DNA of 64,000 nucleotides from Tritrichomonas musculus (lineage: Eukaryota > Parabasalia > Tritrichomonadida > Tritrichomonadidae), in assembly GCA_039105265.1 (NCBI GenBank), contig JAPFFF010000058.1, positions 124,001-188,000 on the forward strand. The letters are read 5' to 3'. Below are positions 18,013-28,941 of the stretch, in pieces (the stretch's first letter is position 1; each line of letters begins with the position of its first letter). The position numbers and the translations under genes are program-made. Under the pieces are notes generated by a model that was not told the origin of the DNA, ran no database searches, and saw only the letters and a program-made list of their open reading frames with translations.

Positions 18013-19307
18013 ATGGAAGGCATGAATGATGAAGACATTACTCAAGAGCTAGAAATTGAACGATATTCTAATCAAGTTATGCGAATCCCGCGCTATATAG
18101 GAAATTTTCTTGTTACGAAAAATCTCATGGAGACCAATTCATGCGTTGTTGTATTAGCCTCAGACCCTGAAGTAGATGAAAAAATCGCAATAAAATGTAT
18201 TCCAATCAGCGAAACCGCAATTATTGCCTGGGATCATGAAGTCCAAGTCATGAATTCTCTTGATCATCCGAATATTATCAAATGTTTAAACTATTTTCAA
18301 TTCCCCAGTGATGAACCCCGCTTTTGTACGATTGTAATGCCGCTTGCCATCTACGATTTATACACTTATGTCGAGAAAAAAATGCCTTTGTCAGAAATCA
18401 AAATTTGCCGAATTTTTTACGACGTTATAAATGCGGTTATTTCAATGCACAGGCGAAGTTGCTGGCATCGCGACATCAAGCTCGAAAACATACTCATAAT
18501 CGACGAGACAACGCCGCTCCCTTACGCAGTGGTCAGCGACTTCGGCCTGTCTGCTTACATGCCAGGAGAGGCAGTCAGAGGAATTGGAACCGGGACCCTC
18601 GAGTACGCCGCTCCAGAGCTCGTTGAAACCGTTTACTCTGAAAGTGAACACGCATTCGTGCGTCAGTTCAAGCAAGAAGCAGAGTGTATGTTATATTCAA
18701 TGAATGATTCAATGACTTTCACAAAAAAAAAAAAAAAAACATCATGAACTTTTTCAAAACAAAACTGAACAAAAATTGAATATATATTCAAATGTGTATT
18801 TTTAAGATTAAGTTGAGTAGTATTTTATTTTCTTTTGGTTTTATAATTGCTGATCAAAACCAAAAGAAAATAAAAAAAATAATAATTGTATTATGAGTTT
18901 TTGAGTTTTTGTTTTTGTTTTGAAAAAGTTGCGAGTTTTGTGTGGAGTTTTTGTGAATCGTTCATTTTTTTTTGTTTGTTTTTTACTAATACTCAGATAC
19001 GAATAAGATTGACTCGTGGTGCCTGGGCATCGCTCTCAATCAGATCCTTTTCAGGACGTGCGCGCCGTTTGACCTCCAGGGCAACATCTTCTTCCCGCCG
19101 CCGCCTCCGACGTGCCCCAACATTTCAAATGAGGCGCGAGACTTGATCATTCAGCTGACGCGCTACAATCCAAACGAGAGAATCAGCATCACAGATGCTG
19201 CCGAGCACCAGTGGTTCAAGAACTTCGGCATCTACGGAACGCCGCCGCCGAGAATCAACAACAGGTACATACAGTCATTCGATTTGCCCAGCGCGGAAAT
19301 TGATTGA
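18013..19307 (+). CDS. Protein kinase encoded in two exons
   Basis: Joined exons 18013-18685 and 18997-19307 give a 327-residue kinase. Exon 1 encodes the N-lobe (IAIKCIP with the ATP lysine, and a glycine loop that lacks its usual glycines), the catalytic loop HRDIKLEN, DFGLS and the APE segment. It then runs into a stop. Exon 2, in the matching phase, supplies KIDSWCLGIALN (subdomain IX, Asp and Trp conserved) and NPNERISITDAAEHQWF (subdomain XI). Together they complete one kinase domain. The family looks CAMK-like; the substrate is unknown. The frame extends upstream to a TTG (17962), but the first ATG is MEGMNDED at 18013. Exon 2 and the end of exon 1 are strongly GC-rich, while the intron is AT-rich. 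Confidence 0.88.
18686..18996 (+). other. Spliceosomal intron, 311 nt, phase 1
   Basis: The intron starts with GTATGT (18686-18691) and ends with ACTAATACTCAG (18985-18996). This resembles the T. vaginalis signals GTAYGT and the fused branch-point/acceptor ACTAACACACAG. Removing it joins T at 18685 to AT at 18997-18998 as a Tyr codon and restores the kinase frame exactly between subdomains VIII and IX. The interior is AT-rich and contains a 20-bp perfect hairpin. Confidence 0.9.
18823..18875. repeat. 20-bp perfect inverted repeat inside the intron
   Basis: TTTTATTTTCTTTTGGTTTT (18823-18842) pairs with its exact complement at 18856-18875, with a 13-nt loop. It sits near the middle of the intron, 137 nt from the donor and 121 nt from the acceptor. 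Confidence 0.85.
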
Positions 19308-19416
19308 ACTCTCATTTCACTTGGCATAATAAAAGATATTAATTGCATTCTATACTCTCATTTCACTTGGCATAATAAAAGATATTAATTGCATTCTAGA
19401 ATCTCATTTCACTTGA
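19308..19416. repeat. 46-bp tandem repeat, about 2.4 copies
   Basis: Units begin at 19308, 19354 and 19400 (the last is partial). The first two are nearly identical. Each full unit carries a CATAATAAAAG stretch that includes AATAAA. The array starts at the base after the kinase stop codon, so it forms the 3' UTR. Confidence 0.9.
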
Positions 19417-19929
19417 GTAAGAAATAAGTGTATAACTTAATAATATCTCATGTAGTTAGTATGCGATGTAGTTGATTGGAGGTGTTTCTAATTCGTGCTA
19501 ATTTTTTACTATAATTTGTAATTTAGTTAAAAAATTAGGAAGATGAAAAATGAAACTTTGAAAGCAATTTTGTTGAATGATTCATTTTTTTAAAAAAAGA
19601 CATCAAGCATATGTATATTAAAAATTTTATATGCATTAATTAATATTAATTCTTTAATAATCTATTGTAAAATAAAACAAAATATCTGTATAAGCATATT
19701 TTTCTATTGAATAAAATATTTTATTCAATTCAAAATCTGTTTTTATCTCCTCATTAACATCACAAAAAAGATTATTATTAATAAATATATAATAAATATA
19801 TGATTAATCATTCAATAGAAAAAGAAATGATAAACTTAATATGAATTATTTGTTTATTTAATCATCATTATTTGGTAAACAAATAACAATAATACTAATA
19901 TTACAAACAAAAAAAAAAAAAATAATTAA
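19417..19929. other. Intergenic spacer
   Basis: AT-rich DNA between the convergent kinase and Sel1-repeat genes. Nothing else was recognised beyond A-runs near 19910. Confidence 0.5.
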
Positions 19930-22900
19930 CTATTTTAATTTCTCAGCAATCAGCTTTCTATAACGGTTTGCCTCATCCTTATTCATGGCTATGCCATCGC
20001 CCTTTTCCAAATAAGAAGCATAAACTTTCATTGAGTCGACGTGATCTCTATCGGCCAAAATTTTGAATAGCCTCAAACCTTCAGTTTTATTGAGAGGGAT
20101 TCCGTCGCCTTTAAGTCTCATCATAGCTAAGTTAAACAATGCATTTAAATGTCCGTTATCAGCAGCCAATTTAAAAATATCTGCAGCTTTTTCTTTATCA
20201 GCGGCAACAGCCTGTCCGTGATACGTCATCAGCCCGATATGATAAATAGCTTCGTAATTATCCTTTTCTGCGGCCATTTTGAAGTAATGCATTGCCTCAT
20301 CGAAATCAATATTAATACCTTCTCCTCTATACCGCATCAATCCGTAATTGTACATAGAGTCGGAATGCCCCATATCAGCCCCTCTTTTGAAATATATCGC
20401 GGCCGCTGTTTTATTCAGCTTTAATCCGTTTCCAGTATAGTACATTATACCTATTGAAAAAATAGCGTTAATTTCGCCTTTTTCAATAGCCATATTGAAG
20501 TACCTAACGGCCTCTTCCTTATTTTCCTTAACGTATTCTCCATGATAGAGCATGTGGCCGTATTTGTACATTGCCTTTGACGATCCTTCGTCGGCCGATT
20601 TTTTGAGGTACTCAATTGCGAGTGACATGTTAACTGAAATAAAATGACCGTTAAGGTACATCATTGCTATGTTGTAAGTAGATTCTGGATGGCCTTTTTC
20701 GGTTGCCTTCATCAAATACTCGTACGCAACTTCATCATTGCGCGGTATTCCATCTGAGTTGTAATTCATGATGCCGTAATTGTACATCGACTCGACGTGT
20801 CCTTTGTCTGCAGCCATTTTGAAGTACAGTGAAGCTTTTTCTTTATCAATTTTAACGTCTGTCCCTGAATATAATCTAAGACCATAAATGAACAGCGAGC
20901 TAACGTCTCCTTTATCGGCAGCCATTTTCAAATATTTGACGCCTTCTTTCTTGTTCACTTTGATTCCGTCGCCGCTCATGCACATCTGCGAATACAAGGC
21001 CATCGACTTAACGATGTCCTTGTCGGCAGCCTTCTTGTGGTATCGCGCGGCTTTCTCCTTGTCGTTCTCCTCGTAGTAGAGCAGCGCAAGGTGGTGCATC
21101 GACTCGGCGTGACTTTGTCCGGACGCAACGGCGAAGTATTTAAGGGCAACTTTGTGGTTCTTCGGAATGCCGTCGCCTTTAAAGTTCATCAGGGCGTAGT
21201 TGTAGACGGAATCAAGATGTCCTAGGTCAGCCGACTTTTTGAAATAAACCGCCGCCTTTTCTTTGTCCATCTTGATTCCGTCGCCTTTGTAAAGCATGAT
21301 TCCAATCGAAAAGATCGACTGAATGTCGCCTCGGTCAGCTCCCATCTTGTAGTACTTCGCGGCCTCCTTTTTGTTGGCGGTTATATCGGTTCCTTTGGAA
21401 AGCATTTCAGCATATTTGACCATTGATGTGATCGACCCTCTATCGGCCGCCATTTTGTAATATTTGGCTGCCACTTTTTTGCCATTTTTGGCTCTCTCCA
21501 TGTCGTAGCAGATGTTCGCATAGTCAATCATTGAAATGACCATTCCTCTGTCCGCTGCCTTCTTGAAGTAAGGGAGGCACTGGCTGCTGATTGAGATGTC
21601 ACTTTTCTCCTTATTGTAGAGCATCAGCGCGTAGTAATAAATGGCGTTTGTGTAGCCTTTAGAAGCCGCTTTCTCGAAGTAAATTGAAGCTTGATAACTT
21701 TGAAGGATTATTTGGTCTTTCAAGTACAACGATAGAAAGTAGTCAATCATGAAATAACTCTGTTCGTTTTCATTGACAATCCTGAAGTTTTCAATTGACT
21801 CTTCACTGTCATATTGGTCATGCTTATCGTTGTACAAACTGAATTCATAACTCTTCTTCTCCCTGAAAAAGTGGGAGGTCGGAACGTAACGGAAAAAACC
21901 GTTATTTTGTTGTTTTTTTGATTCTTCTGTGGCTTGTTCATAATACCAAAGACCTTCCTCTTCGTTCCTCTTAATTCCATCGCCCTCAATAAGCATCTCG
22001 CCATATTGGAGCATCGATTCGATGTCGCCGTTATCAGCCGCCTTTTTGAAGTAGAACGCGGCCTTCGTCTTGTCCATTTTGACGATGTCGCCTCTGTAAT
22101 AAATGACTGCCAAATCGTGCATGGCTTCAACGTGCCCTTTATCTGCAGCTATCTTTAGATAACGACACAATTCACGCCTGTTTTTAATGATTCCGTCGCC
22201 GTTTGCAAAATTAATTGAATTGACATGACCTTTGTCCGCGACCTCTTTTTTGTCAATTTCAACATCGCCAATTGATAATGCATAACCGTAATTATACATT
22301 GAATTTAAATGACGGTTATCGACTTTTTCTTTCACTTTTTCAATAGGCTCTTTTTCAATGAAATTAAAAGTGTTGTGCTCTGAAAAAGTGGTTGATAATG
22401 GTTGATTGTTGCTTGGATTTGTGGCTTTTTTATTTTTAATAAAATGGTTTAGTAAACTGGAAAAAAATAAAAATGAAAGGAAAATGATTATTGAAATAAT
22501 TATTTGTTTCTTGATTTGCTCTTTTGTGAGGTATTTGATCCCTTTATCACAGTTATGATTTTTTGCCATTATAAAATATTTTCTGGCTTCTTCTTTATTT
22601 GGAGAAATTTTGCCAAGTTCATACATGGCTTCGCCACTTCCTAATTTTGATGCTTTTTCGAAGAATTCTTTTTGCTTTATGAGGTTTTTCTCTTTCTCCA
22701 TTATTTTACCATATAAAAAGAAAATGGTTGCGTTATTAGATTTAAATTGTGATTGTAAATATGTTTTCGCTGTTTCAAGATCTTCTGGAAAAAGAGTTCC
22801 TTCAATAAGAATTGTACTGTAATAAATTACTGCATCAATACATCCTCCGTTAATGGCGTTTAATATATATTTTTTACCATTAAAATCGTTGCTTTCAATT

Positions 22901-22995
22901 AATTTTTTCCCAATTAAAAATTGTTTTCTTGGGTCATTATCATATTCAAATCCAACTGTAGTCGATTGCGTTTCATATAAAACTCTAGATCTCAT
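19930..22995 (-). CDS. Sel1-repeat protein with one membrane anchor
   Basis: A 1021-residue protein made almost wholly of Sel1/TPR-like repeats of about 36 residues. Each has the pattern of a short helix ending in phrases such as YNYGLMRYRGEG, followed by a turn and KAADKGH-like second helix. About three degenerate repeats precede a single hydrophobic segment at about 164-183 (IIISIIIFLSFLFFSSLL), and about twenty follow it to the C-terminus. Sel1 repeats bind partner proteins; SEL1L/Hrd3 use them in ER-associated degradation. A role as a membrane-bound adaptor is plausible, but no known partner domain is visible, so the function is unassigned. The repeats centred on 20.9-22.1 kb are richer in G+C than the ends. 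There is no obvious signal peptide, so the N-terminal side is likely cytosolic. Confidence 0.88.
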   Translation of the reverse strand: MRSRVLYETQSTTVGFEYDNDPRKQFLIGKKLIESNDFNGKKYILNAINGGCIDAVIYYSTILIEGTLFPEDLETAKTYLQSQFKSNNATIFFLYGKIMEKEKNLIKQKEFFEKASKLGSGEAMYELGKISPNKEEARKYFIMAKNHNCDKGIKYLTKEQIKKQIIISIIIFLSFLFFSSLLNHFIKNKKATNPSNNQPLSTTFSEHNTFNFIEKEPIEKVKEKVDNRHLNSMYNYGYALSIGDVEIDKKEVADKGHVNSINFANGDGIIKNRRELCRYLKIAADKGHVEAMHDLAVIYYRGDIVKMDKTKAAFYFKKAADNGDIESMLQYGEMLIEGDGIKRNEEEGLWYYEQATEESKKQQNNGFFRYVPTSHFFREKKSYEFSLYNDKHDQYDSEESIENFRIVNENEQSYFMIDYFLSLYLKDQIILQSYQASIYFEKAASKGYTNAIYYYALMLYNKEKSDISISSQCLPYFKKAADRGMVISMIDYANICYDMERAKNGKKVAAKYYKMAADRGSITSMVKYAEMLSKGTDITANKKEAAKYYKMGADRGDIQSIFSIGIMLYKGDGIKMDKEKAAVYFKKSADLGHLDSVYNYALMNFKGDGIPKNHKVALKYFAVASGQSHAESMHHLALLYYEENDKEKAARYHKKAADKDIVKSMALYSQMCMSGDGIKVNKKEGVKYLKMAADKGDVSSLFIYGLRLYSGTDVKIDKEKASLYFKMAADKGHVESMYNYGIMNYNSDGIPRNDEVAYEYLMKATEKGHPESTYNIAMMYLNGHFISVNMSLAIEYLKKSADEGSSKAMYKYGHMLYHGEYVKENKEEAVRYFNMAIEKGEINAIFSIGIMYYTGNGLKLNKTAAAIYFKRGADMGHSDSMYNYGLMRYRGEGINIDFDEAMHYFKMAAEKDNYEAIYHIGLMTYHGQAVAADKEKAADIFKLAADNGHLNALFNLAMMRLKGDGIPLNKTEGLRLFKILADRDHVDSMKVYASYLEKGDGIAMNKDEANRYRKLIAEKLK

Positions 22996-25153
22996 TAAAA
23001 AATTTGATTTTCTTTGAAAAACGATAATTTTTTTTAAAGAAGAAAAAAATTAATTTACTTAAGATTAAAAGAATAACTTATTTAACATTTTACATTTTTA
23101 TATCATTTTGAAATGTATATAACATTAATAATGGTTTTAATTATATTATTTTTTCATGTAGAGTTCACAATATTAATATTTTTTTAAAATTTACAAATAA
23201 TAAACAATACAGAAAATTGAGAATTAAATTCTCAGAAAACAATTCAAAAAATAAAAAAATTAAATTAGTCTTAAACACGATCATATTTTGAATTAATGGA
23301 ACAAACTATAAAATTAGTATGAATATAAAAGCATAATAATTTAAAAAACATTGGAACGAAACAAATTTTCAATATATTTGAAAATTAAATAATCATATCT
23401 TTTTCAGATGTTTTCTTTGAAATTTTCAAAGCTTTGAGTTTTGTAAGAAAAAATATTTTAATCTTCAAATAGCGTTTTAATGAACAAAGAATAAATTTGA
23501 ACAAAGATTTAAAAAAAAATAGGTAAAAAAATATAGAAATATTATATTTCAAATATAAAGTCAGATTCAAAGTGCTTGGGAAAATTTTTTTGAAAACGAT
23601 AAGGTCAAATTTATAAATCTTTTAGGTCAATATGTCCCAAGTTGAATGTAGATATGATAAACGCTCAATTATTCATTCAATTTTTTTTCAATTAAATAAA
23701 ATACATTTCTGATAAAATTTCAGAGCTGTTTTTTGATAATTTGCTTTTATAATCAATATTCTTAAAATTAAAATGATTTCCTCATATTATTTACTCTATT
23801 TAATAATAATATCCTTATTATTATCATTTTTAATTATTTATAAATAATTAGCTTAGTTTTACCGCAAGAAATTTAATAATATTTTAAAAATCTCATTATT
23901 ATTTTTAAATAAGCTCTGAATTTTTTTTTAGAAATATAAAACGACGAGCTTTCCGATGTTTTCCATCTTCGATTTGACGTTTTATGCGTTTTTTATCTAC
24001 ATCCAAGCCATGATAAGTTAAAAAAAAGCATTGCTTAAATGCTAAATTCGATTTTTTTAATAATATTTATGACAAACCTTAAATATAAAGTTTCTTTTGA
24101 TGATATATAGACGTATGCTATTATATAAAAACAATATGCTCGTGGTAAGATTTACAAATACACCAAGATTTTAAGATATGCAAAATATTAAATTGATTTT
24201 ATTTTTACCAAAACCGTTTTACTTTGGCCTTTACCATCAATATAAGTTTAGTATTAGGGATATTTTATTAATTACAAAATGGCAAATCCAATTCAACATT
24301 TATATAAACAAGAAAACAAGGGAAGAAAACAAAATTTACTCGGATAGTTGTAAGTTTTGAAAAGACCAAAATTGAAGGATTATATTAATTAATTGAAATT
24401 TCAATAAAAATAAAATTATTTTTTCTAATAAATTATCTCAATTATTGGTTTCACTTCATTCATTTATACTCAGAAAAATTGTGAGAATAAATGAATATTA
24501 AAAATTTTTTTTTCTATGGAGGCTCTTATCAAAAATTCAATAGAATGAAATAAAATCATATCTAGTTGAATGTTTTTTTTTTTTTCTGAGAAACATTGAA
24601 AAAAATAAAAATCTGAATTTGGCAAATAACTAATCAACCATTATTTCCAAAAAAAAAAAAAATTGGCCTAAAGGTTTATATTAAAATTCATTGAATTTAA
24701 TTCAATAAAATTTGAACTCATGTTCAATCTTTATTATCTGACAATTCATGAATTGTAATATCATTTATCTGATTAAAAAATCATATAACAAAATTCTCAT
24801 TTTTATGAAAAAGTTTGAGATAATCACAATATATATAAAAAAGTTATTTTTCCAAGCATTCAAAAAATGACCTTATTAGATTACAAAGAAATCATTATCT
24901 AAATTTGACAACAACTCCTCGGCATTCTATCTTTTCTCTTTGCTTTTTTTCATCATATTTACTTTTTTTGCAAAAAATAAGTTTTATTTATCCTAAATAA
25001 TCATATCCGAAATAAGTATTAAAGAAAATTACAAATTAGAAAAAGAATCTGGAATAAGTAAACAAAATATGTCGCAGAAAATCATATAAAATATCATGAA
25101 AATTAAAAATAAAAACAATTAATTTATATAATTAATAAAACATCAAAAAAAAA
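22996..25153. other. 2.2-kb gene-poor region
   Basis: Mostly low-complexity AT-rich DNA. Small frames at 23385-23570 (-) and 24178-24360 (+) look random. One stretch, 23915-24073 (-), has higher G+C and reads as a charged 52-codon peptide without a start, perhaps a coding relic. Confidence 0.5.
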
Positions 25154-28141
25154 TCATTTCAGCTCCTTAAAATCTGTTTCAGTAATCAAATTTACCTTAA
25201 AATCACTTTTCCGTTCAGAATCTTTCTCAACATTAATTTCATTATTAGTATTTGGCGTAGATGAAAAGCTGTTATTATTGTAAAAATTGACGATATGAGT
25301 ATCTATTGAATAAATGAATGCACTAGTATCAATTTTTTCTTCGAAACTTCTTTTCATTCCCTTTAATTTAGTATAATAAAGATCATTTAGTGAGCAAATC
25401 AGTTGCTGGACAATTGGTGGGAGTAGAGAAAATCCCCGCGATCCAAAAGACTTCTGAGTCGTAGAATGTTGAAAAAAGGAAGATCCATTTGTTCCATGAT
25501 AATTAGGCAAAAATAATTCTCCGCCTTTCCGATTTCCTACATTAACAAGTACAGGGGAATGATTCTGTATTTTTTTTAGCGCAAAACCATAAAAACGAAA
25601 AACGATCTTTGGTTTCCCTTTTAATGGAACAAAGTTTACATTATTCCAACCAACATCTGTGTTGTTTTGAGAGCCAAGCATGAGAAGAACATTTTTTTCA
25701 GAGTCAGCAACGACATCTAAAAATTTTATACCAGATGTTCTAAATGTTGGGACGATTTTGTTGAGTTCTAAAACGTTTATAGCTCCATTAGAAGATGTGA
25801 AGCATGGTGAATTGTTCATGAAGTCAAAAATTGGACGTAAAACAACGTGAGAGTTAGTTTGTAAAAACAAATTAGGTTGAAAATTGAGTTTAATTTCGTT
25901 ACTAGGAGAACAGGATACAACAGATGATTGTAATGATATGGAGGTTGAATTTGATGTTGAACAATGAGTAGAATCTTGATTAAGGGAAGAATTTTGATTG
26001 GTTATTGATTTTTGAATAGCCATTGAATTTTGATTATCATTTGAATTCATATTATTGAATGGATTTTGATTAGATTTAAAGTAGGAATTTTGTTTATGAA
26101 TTTCGGCGTGATTTATGTTATTGAAAGGATTCTGAATGGATGTAAAATTTGAATGTGAACTTTGAATGAGCATTGAATTTTGTGTTATTATTGAATTTAG
26201 ATTTGATTTATTCTCATTCAAATGAAAATCTGAGCAACAATGACCACAAAGAACAGCGAGTCCATAAGGAGAAGCAAAAAGTTTGTGTTTTTCCCTGTAA
26301 GAAACATTATTTAGAACAATACTATCGAATGTGAGAAGAGGTTGAAGAAATGGAATATCAGATTTTCTTCTTGTTACTCTAATCAGCTTAGAAACAACAA
26401 CAGGGTCATATGTATCAAGTGGAACAGCTCCATCAATCCCATTTACATTAAAATAGAGCCTTTGATTCAATTCGCCAACAAAATGTCCTCTAAACGACAA
26501 ATCGCGGCACTCTACTTCATCTCCAACTGCCAAACCGTAACGTTTAAGATTATGATTTGTCATTTTAACTCGTCTTCCATTAAAAAGTTTTACTCCATCT
26601 TGACAATTTTCATGTGGTTCGCCTGCAAAAGGAGATTCACCAAAATTGACCATTAAGGCGATCGGCCCTTCTACAGTAATTGTTGGATAAGTTGAATTTG
26701 AGAAGTTTGAAATAACAAGGTATTGAGATGAATCGATTGTATAAGTTATTTTTTTCTGAGAGAGACTAATGCCGATAGTCTTTCCTTCTGTAACTAATCT
26801 TTGATCGCATACTTTGGTAGGATTGTTTACATCTTCAAAAAAGCAGTTTCCATCATCTGAATGAACTCCAATTGACTTTGGTGACCAACCTACCATGTCA
26901 CCTACATTGAAATTTTGATCTGAAAAGCCAATGGCGACAATATCATCTCCTTTCATCTTGAGTATGGTAACTTCGAAACGTCCTGGATCAGGAAGTTGGA
27001 AAGATCCTATAAAACAGTCTGCATGGCGTTGGGTATGGCATGTAAAAGGGAAAAAGTGAAGGATATGTGATTCATTTGGCGGTCCTTTACTGAAAAGTAA
27101 ATTTGGGGATGGTGGTTTGTAGAGGCACCATCCAAATGGAGGACTAATTTCACGGTATGAAAAAGGAAGCTCACCCAAGTTTACAATAACCTCATCGCAG
27201 TTTCCATTCGTTGTTATAACAGGAAAGTATTTTTGAAATGATGGAATCGATATGGGACTTTGATTAGCCCTCTTTCCATTGAAGGTGACAAAAATACCAC
27301 CACTTGATTCGATTCCAATACCAATTACAGAACCAGATTTAATTTTATCTTTTCCTGAGATAGTAAATTCGTTACTACTGTTAACATAAAGTGATTTGTC
27401 TTCAATAAAAAATCCAATTGAATGAAATCCGTATCCAGGTGGCAAATCGCTTGATGCTCTGGGTTGTTCAACAAGGCCAATGCCTGAACTTGAATTGTCA
27501 TTTGATGCTGTTATTGAGCGGTAAATAACTTCAAAATAACGTGTTTTCGAAAGGCCTGGAAGATATTGAAGCTCTTCTTCGCTAAATATATTACGACTTG
27601 AATCGCTGGTACTCTTGATATTAAATCCACGAAGGGAAACGCGATATGGTAATTGAGTCCAAAGATGAGAAGTTAATTCAGGGAAAAAAGTATTTGAAAG
27701 TTCGACTGTTGAAAAAGGAGTTAAAATCACTGCAGATATCGAATTAAAAGATAAAAAGAAAGAAAAGCTACTTGTATCAAGCGTATATTTTTGTGTTTGT
27801 AGAACTCCATTTACGTATAAAGAAATTTCATTTTCCGAAACAAGTAAATGAATAGAAACGCCAATTCCATCGCTTGGTATATGCGGTGTAACTGTGATCG
27901 ATCGTATTGTTCGTAGTATAGCAAAGTAATCTAATGTAAGCACAATGCTCTCAGATTGTTTTATTCCAAATGAAATGTTTGGCTGTTTATCGAGATTTAT
28001 TGAGCAAAATTCAAATGAAAAAGCTGTTGTTAAAGAAACTGAATTAGATATATCCGTTGTTCCAATTTCGCACTTGCCAGTGCAAAATGCAACGCCGCGT
28101 TGATCGATATGAATGTCACCCTTTAGTAAGGGAGAAAACAT
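25154..28141 (-). CDS. Protein with tandem SPRY-like domains
   Basis: A 995-residue protein. Three concanavalin-like SPRY modules can be traced: about 1-150, about 160-335 (RYFEVIY ... GSGIGLV ... SIGFFIEDKSLYVN ... GSVIGIGI ... FVTFNGKR) and about 350-510 (FEVTILK ... VAIGFSD ... SIGVHSDDGNCFFED ... GKTIGISL ... YTIDSSQYL). A beta-rich stretch at about 515-620 includes GRRVKMTNHNL and VGDEVECRD. Then comes a Gln/Asn/Ser-rich low-complexity linker with repeated QNS phrases (about 650-735) and a C-terminal region of unknown fold. SPRY domains bind proteins, often in ubiquitin ligases or Ran-binding scaffolds. No RING, HECT or CTLH motif is visible, so only a scaffold role is inferred. Confidence 0.8.
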   Translation of the reverse strand: MFSPLLKGDIHIDQRGVAFCTGKCEIGTTDISNSVSLTTAFSFEFCSINLDKQPNISFGIKQSESIVLTLDYFAILRTIRSITVTPHIPSDGIGVSIHLLVSENEISLYVNGVLQTQKYTLDTSSFSFFLSFNSISAVILTPFSTVELSNTFFPELTSHLWTQLPYRVSLRGFNIKSTSDSSRNIFSEEELQYLPGLSKTRYFEVIYRSITASNDNSSSGIGLVEQPRASSDLPPGYGFHSIGFFIEDKSLYVNSSNEFTISGKDKIKSGSVIGIGIESSGGIFVTFNGKRANQSPISIPSFQKYFPVITTNGNCDEVIVNLGELPFSYREISPPFGWCLYKPPSPNLLFSKGPPNESHILHFFPFTCHTQRHADCFIGSFQLPDPGRFEVTILKMKGDDIVAIGFSDQNFNVGDMVGWSPKSIGVHSDDGNCFFEDVNNPTKVCDQRLVTEGKTIGISLSQKKITYTIDSSQYLVISNFSNSTYPTITVEGPIALMVNFGESPFAGEPHENCQDGVKLFNGRRVKMTNHNLKRYGLAVGDEVECRDLSFRGHFVGELNQRLYFNVNGIDGAVPLDTYDPVVVSKLIRVTRRKSDIPFLQPLLTFDSIVLNNVSYREKHKLFASPYGLAVLCGHCCSDFHLNENKSNLNSIITQNSMLIQSSHSNFTSIQNPFNNINHAEIHKQNSYFKSNQNPFNNMNSNDNQNSMAIQKSITNQNSSLNQDSTHCSTSNSTSISLQSSVVSCSPSNEIKLNFQPNLFLQTNSHVVLRPIFDFMNNSPCFTSSNGAINVLELNKIVPTFRTSGIKFLDVVADSEKNVLLMLGSQNNTDVGWNNVNFVPLKGKPKIVFRFYGFALKKIQNHSPVLVNVGNRKGGELFLPNYHGTNGSSFFQHSTTQKSFGSRGFSLLPPIVQQLICSLNDLYYTKLKGMKRSFEEKIDTSAFIYSIDTHIVNFYNNNSFSSTPNTNNEINVEKDSERKSDFKVNLITETDFKELK

Positions 28142-28941
28142 CCTTTTTATGCAATTCTATCACGATATAAAAAAAAATTGTAACGATAAAATTTCACCTT
28201 TTTTGTATAAAAAATTGACGATATTATAATTTTTTTTGTTGTTTGTAATCATTGTCCAAATTTAGTGTAAAGTCTTTTCAGCCTACTATTCGTGTTTCTA
28301 AAGAGAAATATATTTATAAAAATATGCTATGATGCCGATTTATTCTTTTTTTAAAAAAAATGAAGATAACATCAAATACCAGATTAATACGCATTTTTTT
28401 TTTTATTTTATTTTAAACTTAAACTTGAATGAATTTCATATTTACTCTGTTCTAGCATTTTAATAATAGTTGGAAAGAGGTGTTGTTAAGATTTACAGGA
28501 AATATTATTCTATTGAAATGCATTTCTATAGAATAAAGAAATAATTTTGATAAAGAAAGCAATTTATAAAAAAAATTGCCAAAATTAGATTTTTGTTCAG
28601 TAATAAAATTATTTAGGAAATATGATTTAAAAAAAAAATTAAAAAAGCATCAATAATTATTAAATTTGGCATACTAATAAATAAAGTAATAATTGTCATG
28701 TCTGTATTTTGATATAATCAATTCTTCATGTTAACATTATTTAATTAAATGTTTTATTTTTTAGAATTATACATTACATTTAATGTATGAATCATCAAGT
28801 AATCAATCATTTAAAGATGATTTACTTATTTGTTAATTGAAAAATATATGAAAACTCATTTTTTTTCAGTCAACAAAGTGAAAAAAAAAAATTAAAAATT
28901 CATTGAAAATTGAATTGAATTGTTAAATGAAAAATATTGAA
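28142..28941. other. Intergenic spacer, nothing recognised
   Basis: An 800-bp AT-rich spacer between the SPRY gene's 5' end and the ankyrin gene's 3' end. No ORF, RNA or repeat of note was seen. Confidence 0.5.

Noticed and set aside
18886-19146. 86-codon plus-strand frame crossing the intron and exon 2
   Set aside because: It is out of frame with the kinase C-lobe and its Arg/Ser-rich end is a shadow of GC-rich exon 2.
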